A DNA stretch of 64,000 nt from Pezizomycotina sp. ARF18 (taxonomy: Eukaryota; Ascomycota). Of this stretch, positions 1 to 10,237 are shown in pieces. The stretch is from positions 226,425-290,424 of the forward strand of contig AZLU01000028.1 in assembly GCA_002224055.1 (NCBI GenBank), in the 5' to 3' direction. The position numbers were made by a program, and so were the translations under genes. The notes under the pieces were generated by a model, which saw only the letters and a program-made list of their open reading frames with translations, made no database searches and had not been told where the DNA came from. Each line of letters opens with the position of its first letter. Position 1 is the first letter of the stretch.

Positions 1-3
1 AAA

Positions 4-1013
4 ATGTACCAGTCAAAAAATGGCATTTTTAACCCGTGGACACCGAAAGCGTTTGGAGAGATCTCGGCTGTATGTGGTGATGCATTTGCCCTTCATTTAC
101 ATGCTAATCTTGAAATCATCCTGATGAAGAAGTCATCCAGATCACCTACATTTGTGGTCTTTTATATTGGTTGCGGACAGCATTTGTCAGGACGTCATTA
201 CTCTGCTTCTGTACCGAGATTGTCCCTGGTAGCATGACGAAGATTCGATGGGCTATAAAAACCACGGGTGCCTGCGTTGTTATAGCACTTTGTGCTACGG
301 TCGCAATATGGTCAACCATGTGTCAACCAAGTACCACAAGGTGAGCTTGTAGTCCCGCACATAAGTCCCAGAGGGGTTACAAAATCTAACCATAGAGCGG
401 CAGGAATTCGACGCCATTCGCGTTCGCAAAATGCACCTCTGGCGACCATCCAGGCCCTAAGAGCATCATCTTAGTGATGAATCTTACTTTGGATATCACG
501 GGTATGTAAACATCTCAGCAAGTACAGTTGCGAGATACCTCAGGCTAATGAATATCGGATAAACTCAAACATGAAGTATACACCATCCGTTCTTCATCAT
601 CCGAAAGGCCTCGAGCCTCCCGCTCGCCCAGAAAGTCGGGGTCTGCGTCATGTTCGCCCTCGGTGCTCTGTCTATCTGTTGCACTTGCGTCGTAGGTTGG
701 TCGTTTCTACGAGTCCCGCCGGATCCCGAATCATCTTACAGCAAGTCTCCCTTTCCAGAGCGAATGAGAAATCTCTAGGATATTGACATAGGCTTACACT
801 GGTTGTTTTTAGAAACGATACTCGACAATGAAGTATCCACCAGGGCGGAGCAGTATACAGCTATTTACGTCGCGTGCGCACCAGCATTCAAGAAGCTCCT
901 TTCCAGGCGGAAGCGAGAACCCTCTATTGCCAGCTCAGCGAATGCGAAAAAAGTCGTTATGATTCCAATGTCACCAACGATTCCAACGTCTGAAGCAGCT
1001 CTGGGGCTATGAT
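4..1013 (+). CDS. Fungal rhodopsin-like 7TM protein, 5' end near or beyond window edge
   Basis: Integral membrane protein of the fungal rhodopsin-like (SAT4/Fung_rhodopsin, PF20684-type) family; cellular role generally unknown. Joining frames gives the usual family segments in order: a helix with YICGLLYWLRTAFVRTSLLC (about 140-210), then a helix ending with the FQC/RPV-like position at WSTMCQP (about 250-320), then RKASSLPLAQKVGVCVMF with GALSICCT (about 598-690), matching the family's 'LxKKIGVxxMFxxG' helix, and finally AIYVACAPAFKKLLSRRKR (about 860-920), the end of the last helix. The stop is at 1011-1013. Frame changes near 480-570 and 690-815 fit introns or indels; an AG acceptor is plausible at about 813. 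The start is uncertain because the window begins here. Confidence 0.6.
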
Positions 1014-1215
1014 TTGAATGGACTATGCTTTCCGTGGAAGAGATTGCAAGCACAAGTCTTCTGAAAATGTAAGTTGTTCCTCTCATGATGAAGCGCTTTC
1101 TACTTGGATCTTTCACCAAGCTCGTATCACTTAAGAGAAGTCCTGTGAAGAGGGAGAATGTTCGATTTACTATAAACCAAGAACAGAAAACTTCTCAGGA
1201 GTAGGAAAGTTCTAT

Positions 1216-2430
1216 CTATCGCGGGCGATGAGATTCTCCCTCCATCCTGTAATCGCTTCCAATATTAGGTGCATAACGCCCTTTTAACGTCACGAGAACA
1301 TCGCCGATGTAATTATCCGCCTCAATTCCCCTTTCATAAGCAACCTGCCAATTGCCCAGGATGTCCGACGACCAGGGAATCCGCGAGATATATTTTCGCA
1401 AGCGCGGGCAGGAAACCGCCCCGGTTCTTATTAAACAGCTGGTCCAGATCATCCAGCTCCTCCGGGGCCCTGTCGAAATTCGCTTCTGCTCTCATCAGAA
1501 AGATCCTCCCAAAGTCCAACCTCCCTGCTACGGCTCCACGTACGCACGCTTCAAGTATCGCATTATCCTCCTGCGCAGTCATGCAGTACGTTCCAGTACC
1601 GTTCGTAAGCAGGTCCACGTACTTCGAAAACGAATCTCCCAACAGCGCGCCGTGGAAGAAAACGTCGGACTTCGTTACGTCGCACTTTACGACCGCCGGC
1701 GGGCTTCGTGCGACGGCGGGGAAACCCAATGAGCAGTATAATTCGCTCGGTACGCGATCGCGGTATCGGAATTGTTGAGGTTTGCCTTCGAAGCTATTCG
1801 CGCTGCTCGGTCACGGAGGTTGAGGTTGAGCTCGAAGGCTTCGGTGCCGTATGGAAACCATGGATATTCGTTGGGTATTTCGCGCCGAGGGGTATGTAGC
1901 CAGTGTCGAATGTCGTGGGACTTCTCTGGTGTCGAACTCGTATGCGAGGCCTACCTGGACGGCGTAGAGGGCAAACGCGACGGAACCGATAGTGGATTCG
2001 TAGGGGTTCACGCCTGGGATATTGTCAACACCATATCCGCTTGATGGGAAGGACTGAACCAACCTGCGACGCCAGCGATGATGAAATAAGTCAACTTGAA
2101 ATCGAACAGGTCGTTGAATATGAGCGCAGCCATCGTCGCCGCGGCGTTAGTCTCTGTAATAAGAGATCAGAATATGCTCAAAATTCTCGAAAAACGGAGG
2201 AAGATAAGGGTCCCTTACCAGCTTCATCCGTTACGACCTGGAGTACTTCCATCGTGGGCCAATACTTCAGATTGGAGAATAACGGCGAAAGACCTGGCAC
2301 GCTAATATTCCGGTAATCTGGTCCGAGTTGATTCCATGCTTCAAATCCGGGCGTAAACTTGCTCGGTCGGAATGTTAGAAAGTGGAACGAGACAAAACAA
2401 TTGCGAATATCGGAATGTATACCAAACTAA
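1216..2430 (-). CDS. Purine nucleoside permease family protein (NUP, PF06516), frame-disrupted
   Basis: Member of the fungal purine nucleoside permease family (related to Candida NUP). Pieces in family order from the 5' end: FEAWNQLGPDYRNISVPGLS (about 2280-2360), LQVVTDEAE, TNAAATMAALIFNDLFDFKL, FIIAGVAG then VNPYESTIGSVAFALYAVQV, GLAYEFDTREVP, EYPWFPYGTEAFELNLNL, SDVFFHGALLGDSF with TNGTGTYCMTAQEDNA, GRIFLMRAEANFDR, and a C-terminal NWQVAYERGIEADNYIGDVL. Two introns are clear: one with donor GTAAGG at about 2218 and acceptor just before AGACTAACGCC (about 2152), and one at 2063-2014 (50 nt) that joins A-G-V-N-P exactly. Between blocks there are about five single-base shifts, most in homopolymers (for example TTT read as TT, CCCC as CCC, GGG as GG), while residues stay conserved. 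These look like consensus errors more than decay. The N-terminal signal segment was not located, so the upstream limit is approximate. Confidence 0.8.
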
Positions 2431-2580
2431 TGATAAGGACTTGGGGAGATCTTCTGGCACTGTATCTTCATGAAGCCGAAGAAGTGCAATCCCCGGGCAG
2501 CAGTGAAGCCACCACTGCGAGGGAAAGATGGGGTAGGATACCGATCAACAACATTGTGTTAGCTGGGGAGATCGGATGAG

Positions 2581-3217
2581 ACACCCTGATCTTGGTCTTA
2601 CATAGCTATGATCACGAATTATGCGCTTCTGGAAAATTCTCACAACGTGTCTGGTAGCAGCAAAATAATGGAAATAATAATCCTATTCGAAATTTAGGCT
2701 AAGCGAGGCGTATGAACTCAACAACGAATCATGTCCAAGACACGTAATGAATAGATTCAAGTAGCAGCAGATTAGGATTTAACCTTGAGCTGAAGAACTT
2801 CATCTTTCGTTGAAGGGAGTTAGGTGCAGGACCCGGTGGTGTGCAGGACCCGGTGGTCTCATGAGGGATTGATATTAAGCCCTGCTTGAGTTTATAATAT
2901 AGCATTATTTCTCGTCTCCTCCACTATGAACCTGAATCCGAACGCTGGTTACCGTAGTAAAACTGAAGATCATATTGCAAACTTGAATAAGTCAAGACTG
3001 AGCTCTTTTAAATACCAGATTAGAGAATCAAGGTAATATGTCATAATACAATCCTCTACATGGGATTCTCAAGCTATTCATAGCGTCATCATGATAGTAT
3101 TCAACATCATTGGGTTACGGAAACAATAGTCCTTTCTTCGGGGAGGCATAGATTGCTCGATGATATGGAGAGCGTCTTCGGTAATTATAAATCTAAGCCA
3201 TCGACGTTGATTCAAAG
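2581..3217. other. Intergenic region, no gene seen
   Basis: No supported coding region. The only structure noted is a perfect 17-bp tandem duplication, listed separately. Confidence 0.5.
2824..2857. repeat. Perfect 17-bp tandem duplication
   Basis: The 17-mer GTGCAGGACCCGGTGGT occurs twice head to tail with no mismatch (2824-2840 and 2841-2857). It is GC-rich in an AT-richer spacer. It could be a small slippage duplication. Confidence 0.9.
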
Positions 3218-4441
3218 TCACTTCATTGAGGCGGCGGCGAGGTAAGAGCTTATGGCGGCAAGACCGGGGACCATTGAGGAGAAACTAGTGAACGCGCTGA
3301 GACCGGAGAATGGGGTTGGGCGACGGGGAATGTACGGCGGTGAAACAGGTCCTCCAGCACCCTGAGATTCCGGAGGTCTAGGACTATACATGGCAACGTA
3401 GGACTGATAGGGGGTGGTGTTGGCGCGTAAGGTGGAGGAGACGGCGGCGACCAGAACCGAGGACCATCTGAGCCTCCGTGTCCGAGCAGACCAGAAGATC
3501 CAATATGTAGTGGCGAAAAAACGGGGTCCCGAGGATAGTTGAGCTGCTCTGGCCAATTCGAATATGCATTCACCATATATCAAGTCGAGAAGATGTTTTC
3601 ACGCTTAGAAAGCACTCGAGGTCCGCGTCGAATTGGTTATCGGGAAGTCCATTCCATATTACCAATTCTTGTATTTGTTTGAAGAGAGGTGTTTCCGTCC
3701 GAGGTAAGGTCGGTTGCCATTCTTTAAATTGAGAGGCGCTCTTGTGGAAGTATTCATATCGGCTATAACGAGCTGGACTATCCGTTGATGGTATCCCTTG
3801 AAGGGAGGGGTCCGTTAGGTACCGAGTAAATCTGTCTAGGTATTTGCCGCACTAGATATCGACCCGAAATGTTGTGATGTTTGAAAGATAATTTTTTTAC
3901 CCGTTCGTCGAGTGGAGAAATAAGAACGCTAGGGCTCGCAGGTACCGATCCTGCCTTGAAAGAAAAGCTCTTTATCTCGGTCAAGCCTGGAAGGGTTGCA
4001 GAGAACCTCTATGACCTTGAGCTGAGGCCCGATATTCTAGATGAAAGGTATCGCAGCGTCGAGAAATTTCATAGCATGTCCCGCTATTTTATGCTCGTTA
4101 TCCCAAGGACGGTCGTCCGGACGAAAGCAATTTACATCAAACGAGACGTGAAAACTAGATGCTCTCTACGCTTTAGGGGTACAGGCTGGGGAGGTCCGCA
4201 TGTTTGATAATGTCGCTTTTAGCTTCAACTCGACCGCAGTATTGCTCCTCAAACTCAACACAGCCGGAACAGTTTCGCTTAGATCATGACACACTCGACG
4301 GAGTGGTAACAAGAAATGAAGCCCATCTTGTTTGAGATACGAGAAAATCTTGATAAATGTATAACAATTGTGAAATATAGCAATTGCAATTCTTACCTCG
4401 ATATAAAGCTCGGTTGGCAGACCGAGCAGTGCTACGGCCAT
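3218..4441 (-). CDS. F-box-like array member A, with Pro/Ser/Tyr-rich tail
   Basis: Exon 1 (4441-4397) encodes MAVALLGLPTELYIE. A 48-nt intron (4396-4349, GTAAGA...AG) follows in phase 0, and exon 2 opens with IFSYLKQDGLHFLLPLRRVC, an F-box-like pattern (LPxEL...LxxLRRVC). Further on the family core shows ASQFKEWQPTLPRTETPLF and KQIQELVIWNGLPD (about 3640-3740), equal to the 'W..W...P.F.QI.SL' block of its neighbours. The C-terminus is rich in Pro, Ser and Tyr: FWSPPSPPPYAPTPPPISPT, then AMYSPRPPES and VSPPYIPRRPTP, with SPQWSP in an alternative frame. Several frame shifts lie between blocks, and the exact end (3218 or about 3250) depends on them. It is divergent from gene B, which starts about 400 bp away on the other strand. 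If a true F-box, it would bind Skp1 in an SCF ubiquitin ligase; this is inference. Confidence 0.6.
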
Positions 4442-4854
4442 TTTCAAAAGTATTGATCGTAAAAGGCAACGCCTTCAAAACGCGTGAAGACAGACTTGGG
4501 GATTTATTTACAAACTTTTCTTCTTAGTATACTAGAAAAGTGGCCAAGAATGAAATCTCCACATGAATTCATCGCCATAGCTCTAACTCTAGCAGGTTAG
4601 CCTTATACTATTTTCAATTGCCCCCGCTTCAGTCAATATCATCCCTAACTGAAGATTTTTGTGCTTGAGCTGGAGTTTCTCGGCTGTGTAATTCGCAAAG
4701 TCGGCACCTTCCTAGCCTCAGTCAATCCATCCACAGTCCCGTTTATAAATCATAACATGCGCCATACCACGACTCAGCGCATTTTACATCAGCAGCAATT
4801 CTTATTCCAAGTGATCATAGAACGGTGTCTTCCACTGGCCATTTAGAGTAAACC

Positions 4855-5989
4855 ATGGGTATCCTGGATCTTCCCAGCGAGATCTTTGTCGAGGTTAGTT
4901 CCCTGAGCGATGAAATTATTGAGTTACCTTTCGAATACACCACTATTATGAATCTGGCGAGAGGTTTTCTAGATCTTCGACTACCTGAACCCGGGCGGGA
5001 TAATAGAGATGACAAGTGCGGCTTACAATTCTTTCTCGCTGTTCGGCGGACAAGCAAACGAGTGAATGATGAGGTCTGTAAATTTCTTCGAGGTCAGGTT
5101 AGAATTCGCATCGGCGGAGACACTGTCGCTGGCTTAGCCGGAATGAGGGAGTTCCTAGACTCCGGCTGAGCGGCGTGGAAATCCTCTTTCACTACGATCG
5201 CTTTTGATGCCGATATCCTACATGCGAAGCCGGTGAGAGAACGATTCGACCATCGTACTGTACACATGAGGATTACAGGCACCCGCTCGGACTTGAGTCG
5301 GTGGGAGAAAGCGCCGGCGCTCACAGCCTCGAGTTTTTGCTTGCCTCCATAAAATTTATAGAGACACTAGGGCTACAGATTACTTGCCTTAACCTAGTCT
5401 CGCGAGAGGAACATTTCTAAGACGAGGAAATGCAGGGCTCCTACTATCAGCAAGATCAGTTTTTCCGATCTATAGCTATCCTGCTACTTCACGCGACGCG
5501 GAATAAGATGCTACCGAAGGTCAAGACGTTACGTATGGCCATCAACTCGGGGCACTCGCTGGACCGCCTTATTTTGAACACTGTCGATGAGGAGACTGCC
5601 TCTATCATAGCAGAGGGCAAGATCGGGATAGTATTCCACATTACTTCAAGCAGGAAGATTTCGATTTTGATGAGCGTATGTTGGTTCCTGGCGGGAATGA
5701 CAAGGAGGGGCCAACTGAGGAGTCTGAGTACCCGGCGCCTATGCCATTCTTCGAGCAGATTCGCTCACCCTAAATCTATACTGTTAAATCTGATTTCCAT
5801 GATATCTGGGAGTGGAAATTCACGGATCTTGTAAAACGAGGAAGGGGAGACGATCTACATGTGTGCCTATCGCAAGAGAGATTTCCTATATGTGGAGTGA
5901 ATGAGGTCCCGAAAGGACCCAACTTCTCGTTCAGGGAATATTTTACGCATATTGAGGAATTATTTCCGGTAGAATACGATTCTGACTAG
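4855..5989 (+). pseudogene. F-box-like array member B, with nonsense codons
   Basis: Exon 1 (4855-4893) encodes MGILDLPSEIFVE; intron 4894-4972 (79 nt, GTTAGT...TAG) in phase 0; exon 2 begins IFDYLNPG. Core blocks match the paralogues: FLAVRRTSKRVNDEVCKFLR, GQVRIRIGGD, WKSSFTTIAFDADIL, FIETLGLQITCLNLV, FFRSIAILLLHA with PKVKTLRM, and PHYFKQEDFDFDER. At least three single-base frame shifts are present. There are also three in-frame stops, each one C-to-T change from a sense codon: TGA at 5167-5169, TAA in TTC-TAA-GAC (about 5420) and TAA in CCC-TAA-ATC (about 5770). The final stop is TAG at 5987-5989. No CTD-like or Cys-rich tail. Probably not functional. Confidence 0.6.
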
Positions 5990-6458
5990 GTGCTCACCGC
6001 GATATTCAAGTTGTTTGAATTCAAAATACACCATAACTTTGTTACTTGCGCTTCAGATGTACAATTATTATTAAGCTTCCAAAATGGCCGTATTAGATAC
6101 GCATGCTGATTCAATTGCTATGGAGTAATTTTGATTCCTCGAGGTTATTATCACTTTGGGTCGCCTTGGAGGCTGCTGAGCGCCTTTGCCATAACCCCGC
6201 AATTGTAAACGTGGCGGAGTGATGATATTCAGCTGAAAATGCGAAATATTGGAGCATCAGCTCTCACCTACAGAACGTTAACAGGCGTGCGTCATAGTGT
6301 CCTTAAAGTCATATTTATATATTCGCGTGCTCATGTGCTATCCTGAAGAAATTGGTCATGACTAGACACAGAACATGTACTACAAAGCGTTGTTATGTTT
6401 CGCAATTAAAAAACCGAGCTTGAACTTGAGGGAGCTCCTTTCGCCACGATCAACTGCT
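5990..6458. other. Spacer between array members B and C
   Basis: AT-rich spacer with no coding signal seen. It should hold the promoter of member C. Confidence 0.4.
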
Positions 6459-7689
6459 ATGATGGATTTTCCGGTCGAGATATTCTTCGAGGTTTGTTTC
6501 ATTATCAGCGATGGTACGATTCTATAGCTAATATAAATGGCGAAACTGCTATTAGATCCTAAGTCAATTCGACCTCAGCCACCCAGATCTCCAAGCACTT
6601 TTGGCACTCCGTCAAACCTCCAAGCGTCTTCACGATGTTATTTGTATTTTTCTTCGAGGGCGGATCAGGCTGCGCGTCGGCGGGTCTATCGTCAAGGCCC
6701 TTGCTACCATGCGAGACTTCCAGAAGTCCGATTCAGAGATGTGGAAATCTACTTTCACTACGGTCGCCTTTGATGCATACGTCCTAGATACTGAACGCAA
6801 AACAAGAGCAATCCGCACTTTTACGATCGTGAGCCAAACGAATCAGCGGTCGGCGAGAACGGCTTTAACTTCCTGCTTGAGGGCATAACATTCGTCGAAG
6901 CCGTGGGCCCGCAGCTCACCTGCGTCGATATCATATCCCCCGTACAATACGGCGGATTCTTCCGGCAGGACAGGTTCTTCAGGTCCATGTCGTTATTGCT
7001 ACTACATGCGAATCACGATGGAAAAAACTTCATGCCAAAGGTGAAGACGCTGCGAATGCTCATAGAGACCGGCCACTTCCTCGACACGTTTACGCATTAT
7101 ACGGTAGACGAAAAAACTCGCATTGCCATGGAGAAGCGCAAGGCTGTCGGCTGGAGGAGCGTACCGTCTTACTTCACCATGGATATGAGCCGGTTCGTGT
7201 CCTGGAAAGCATCCCAAGATTGGCCGAATTGGCCCAACAGGGGCGTCTGGCCTGAAGCCATGCCGTTCCTAAAACAGATTAAGTCCTTGCAGATCGTCAA
7301 TAAGGACTATAACCACGACACCCAGCTGAGAAATTTTATCGACTTTGTCGATCGCGGGAGAGGTATTCACGTTTCGCTATCCACGATAGTTTTCCGCGCC
7401 ACCTTGCGGATAAGGTTCCCGAGAAGGATAGATTCTCGCTTGAATGGAAAACATGTTACGCTCAGAACGGCGTCAAGTGTGACTATTGTCAGGCGCGGGC
7501 GAAGGGCCAGACTACTTCAGGTTCGAGGTGTAGTTGTAGTTACAGGGACACCAACGTGTCATATTTGAACTCGCCACCGCCGAAGAGAAAGTAAGTCTTA
7601 GTTGTGATTATTTTTTGAGTTCTATCTTGCTCTTGTTACTGAGATCTAACATCGATCGCAGGGACAACCATGATCGGTACAGATACTAA
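6459..7689 (+). CDS. F-box-like array member C, with Cys-rich C-terminal module
   Basis: Three exons. Exon 1 (6459-6491) encodes MMDFPVEIFFE; intron 6492-6555 (64 nt, branch-like CTAAT); exon 2 begins ILSQFDLSHPDLQALLALRQ and SKRLHDVICIFLRGRIRLRV (F-box-like plus the family LRG block). Then come WKSTFTTVAFDAYVLD, FVEAVGPQLTCVDIIS, FFRSMSLLLLHA with PKVKTLRMLIETG, YFTMDMSRFVSWKASQDW and PFLKQIKSLQIVN. The C-terminus has six cysteines: TCYAQNGVKCDYCQAR, then SRCSCSYRDTN (about 7460-7555), spacing C-x7-C-x2-C-x11-C-x-C around the core, suggestive of metal binding. A last intron (7591-7661, GTAAGT...GCAG) leads to KDNHDRYRY and stop at 7687-7689. Only two single-base shifts (about 6815 and about 7385), the second a CCC-to-CC contraction. 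No stop-gains seen, so it may be intact in reality. Confidence 0.65.
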
Positions 7690-8238
7690 GCTAATTCTAT
7701 AGGCAAACCTCGCCGCGGGCTGTACGGTATGTTGCTTGATCGCTCACGTTGCCGGATGAGTATGAAATACTGGACATGGAAATACTTGACCCTGCTAGTA
7801 TGGCCAATCTAACACGCTTTTTATATTACTATATATATATAGATGTACGAGTAGTTTAGTTGAATCATCCTTTTTCCTCATGATTAAGTACCTATGCCTA
7901 CTACAAAAGAAAAACCTGATACATACGTGACAAATACCAGAGATACTAGAGACTACTAATACGAATGAAGCTTGATACAAGTCAAGGGATATAAATTTAA
8001 TCTGAAAGAACACGATTGAACAGAGAACATCCCAAAGTGTAGAAATAAATTCATTAAGATCATTCCCTCTTCCTCTTTTCACCGCGGACATTGCTCCTCG
8101 CATGCGATTTTATGAACATGTCCGCCTGAGCATGACTCAGTCCACAGCACACCTTTCCCATAGTAATCTCTGCACAGTCGTTCATGTTCATATAGAACAA
8201 GCACGACCTCTGCGGCGTAAACGAACATAACGGTAATG
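7690..8238. other. Convergent spacer between members C and D
   Basis: AT-rich 3' spacer where genes C (+) and D (-) converge. A TA-rich stretch lies at about 7826-7845. No gene seen. Confidence 0.4.
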
Positions 8239-9773
8239 TCAGAACATACGGCGATGGGCTAAAGCTGACTGAAGTGTAGAAGGGGAAGTCGGAGAATATC
8301 GGGGAGAAGTCGGAGAGTACTGAGGGGAGCTTACGACATACCGGCGAGACAACCTCGTTGGAACGAACGTCGGTGAAGAAGGGGTGTAATTAGGCGACGT
8401 GGGTGCTGGCAGAGGAGTGGAAGGCGTATAACGAGGTGATATCGGAGAGAATCGAGGATACGAAGGAGATATCGCATCGCCCCATCCGGAATTAAAACTA
8501 GAAACATGGCACTCCCCGCAATAAGGATCATGTGCGCCGGAATAAGAATTGTGTGCAGGGAAAGTAGCGATCCAGGAGGAGCGACCCCACGGTGTAATCG
8601 GGCTATAAACCGCGACGTCGGGTAATAGCCATGCTGTGGCCTGAAAAATGCAGGCACAGGAAGAATTGTAAAGCCAGCCGGTTCTCTTTTAGGCGCAGGA
8701 GGTTCGGCGTAACCTGCAGGGTCGCAGGCCCAGAATGAACCATAGCAGCCGGGCCGACCGCAATTGACGACGGGATCTCTCCAGTTGGTCCATTCTCCAC
8801 AGGTGCGGCTTAGGCACTGTGCGTCGGGATTTACAGTTTCTACGGAGCACACGAAAGCATCTACTTGACTTTCGAGGTACTGATCGTCTGGCCGACGGAC
8901 CCTAAGGCTTCTAATTTGCCTAAACAAAGGTATCAGTCCAAGCGGTGGCCAGTCGTAGGCGCCTCTCCAGGTTTCAAAACCAATGCTGTCCAATTTGAAA
9001 TACGATGGAGTCGGCCACCCGTAAACATTACGATAGCTCATCGCCATGGCGATGCTTGGATCAACGACAGGTTTGCTGAGGCGGTCTAGATACTGGATAT
9101 TACCGGCCCAGACCTCTAGCGACAGCGTGTCCACGTTCACAAGATAGTTCTTCTTAGGTTGCGAGGCATGTAATAAGAGCATTGCAATAGCTCAGTAGAA
9201 CCTATCGTGGTCGCTCCTGATACTTGGTGAATCGTAAGCGCTAGGGCGAATCTCCAGACGGCTTATGTGGGGCCAATTCTTTCGATGAAGTCCATCGCAT
9301 CAAGTAAGAAATCGAGGTAGTTGCGACCGGGGTCGCTCTTTGGTGGGAGCGTCAGTTCGCCCGTGCACTCTTGTCGCTCCTCCATCACGTTACTCTTGAA
9401 TACGACGGTTGCAAAGCACGAGGACCAGGCCGCAAAGTAGGGGGTGGATTTCGCGGTAGTAAACGATCGCATGCGGGAGATGCCATCAGCGAATTCGTCG
9501 TAGACAACGAATTTGAGTTTACCGCGAAGAAGATACGTAACGACATTCCTTATGGCGTCGCACGTCTGGCGGAAACGGAGGACAGTCTCGAGATCGCGTT
9601 TGTTCTCGAGATCAAATTCGCTCAGTATCTAAGGGTAGAAAATTCTCACGTTAACACACATTGCTGTTCCATAGTGCCATATAGCCGCACCGGCGGTGTA
9701 TCTCCATAGGCAATATTGATGACAATACCTCAGCAAACAGCTCACAAGGGAGCGCCAGAATTCCGGCCTTCAT
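8239..9773 (-). pseudogene. F-box-like array member D, with RNA polymerase II CTD-like heptad tail
   Basis: Exon 1 (9773-9729) encodes MKAGILALPCELFAE; intron 9728-9629 (100 nt) in phase 0; exon 2 begins ILSEFDLENKRDLETVLRFR, then TYLLRGKLKFVVYDE. Core blocks: DFLLDAMDFIERIGP, AIAMLLLHASQPKKNYLVNV, YGWPTPSYFKLDSIGFETWR, and PLFRQIRSLRVRRPDDQYLE. A Cys-rich stretch follows (CLSRTCGEWTNWRDP, NCGRPGCYGSFWAC). The tail, read in one frame from about 8545 to the stop at 8239, is a run of heptad-like units: FSPISPR, YTPSTPL, PAPTSPN, YTPSSPT, FVPTRLS, and then YSPTSPR and YSPTSPS, the last matching the Pol II CTD consensus. Upstream, YYPTSRF and YSPITPW extend it across a one-base shift. Frame shifts occur near 9265 (CCCC to CCC) and 8610. 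One in-frame TGA at about 9193 replaces an expected Arg (CGA to TGA). Classed as a pseudogene because of that stop, with modest certainty. Confidence 0.6.
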
Positions 9774-10237
9774 GGTGTTGTTCGTTTAGTACTCAGACGA
9801 CTCTTATAAGGACCTTCTGGGGTGACGCTGAAATCAGAATCAGACACTTGATCACAATTTGTCTATTTCCACGCCTACTCCTAATCTACTAAAAATCACT
9901 CTGATACAGTACGGGTATGTTCTTTTGGAGCAAAACTACGGCCTATTGCTTTTACACTCTGCACTCTGCCAGCAATTATGGAGAGCAAGAATATTTTCAA
10001 GCGATGGAGAAAAAAGAGAATCAAGGGAATCGATGGTCTATATATAAACTACACCACGTGATGAGCCATGGGAGCAAGACTCATAAAGGGGCTGAGCCAA
10101 CGGCTGAATCAGCGAGGACTCGGCGCTGCTAAATTCGGTTACCGAATCTCGACCTGCGTTCACTAATCAAGTTCCAAGCCTGAGCGAATACGCACAACCA
10201 CAAAGCGCGGCCGTTATCTCGTCCTACAGATATATTC
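9774..10237. other. Spacer between members D and E
   Basis: No supported gene. It lies between the 5' end of D and the 3' end of E, both on the minus strand. Confidence 0.4.

Noticed and set aside
865-1119. Minus-strand open frame of about 84 aa
   Set aside because: It is antisense to the last exon of the rhodopsin-like gene, whose family motifs are clear on the plus strand.
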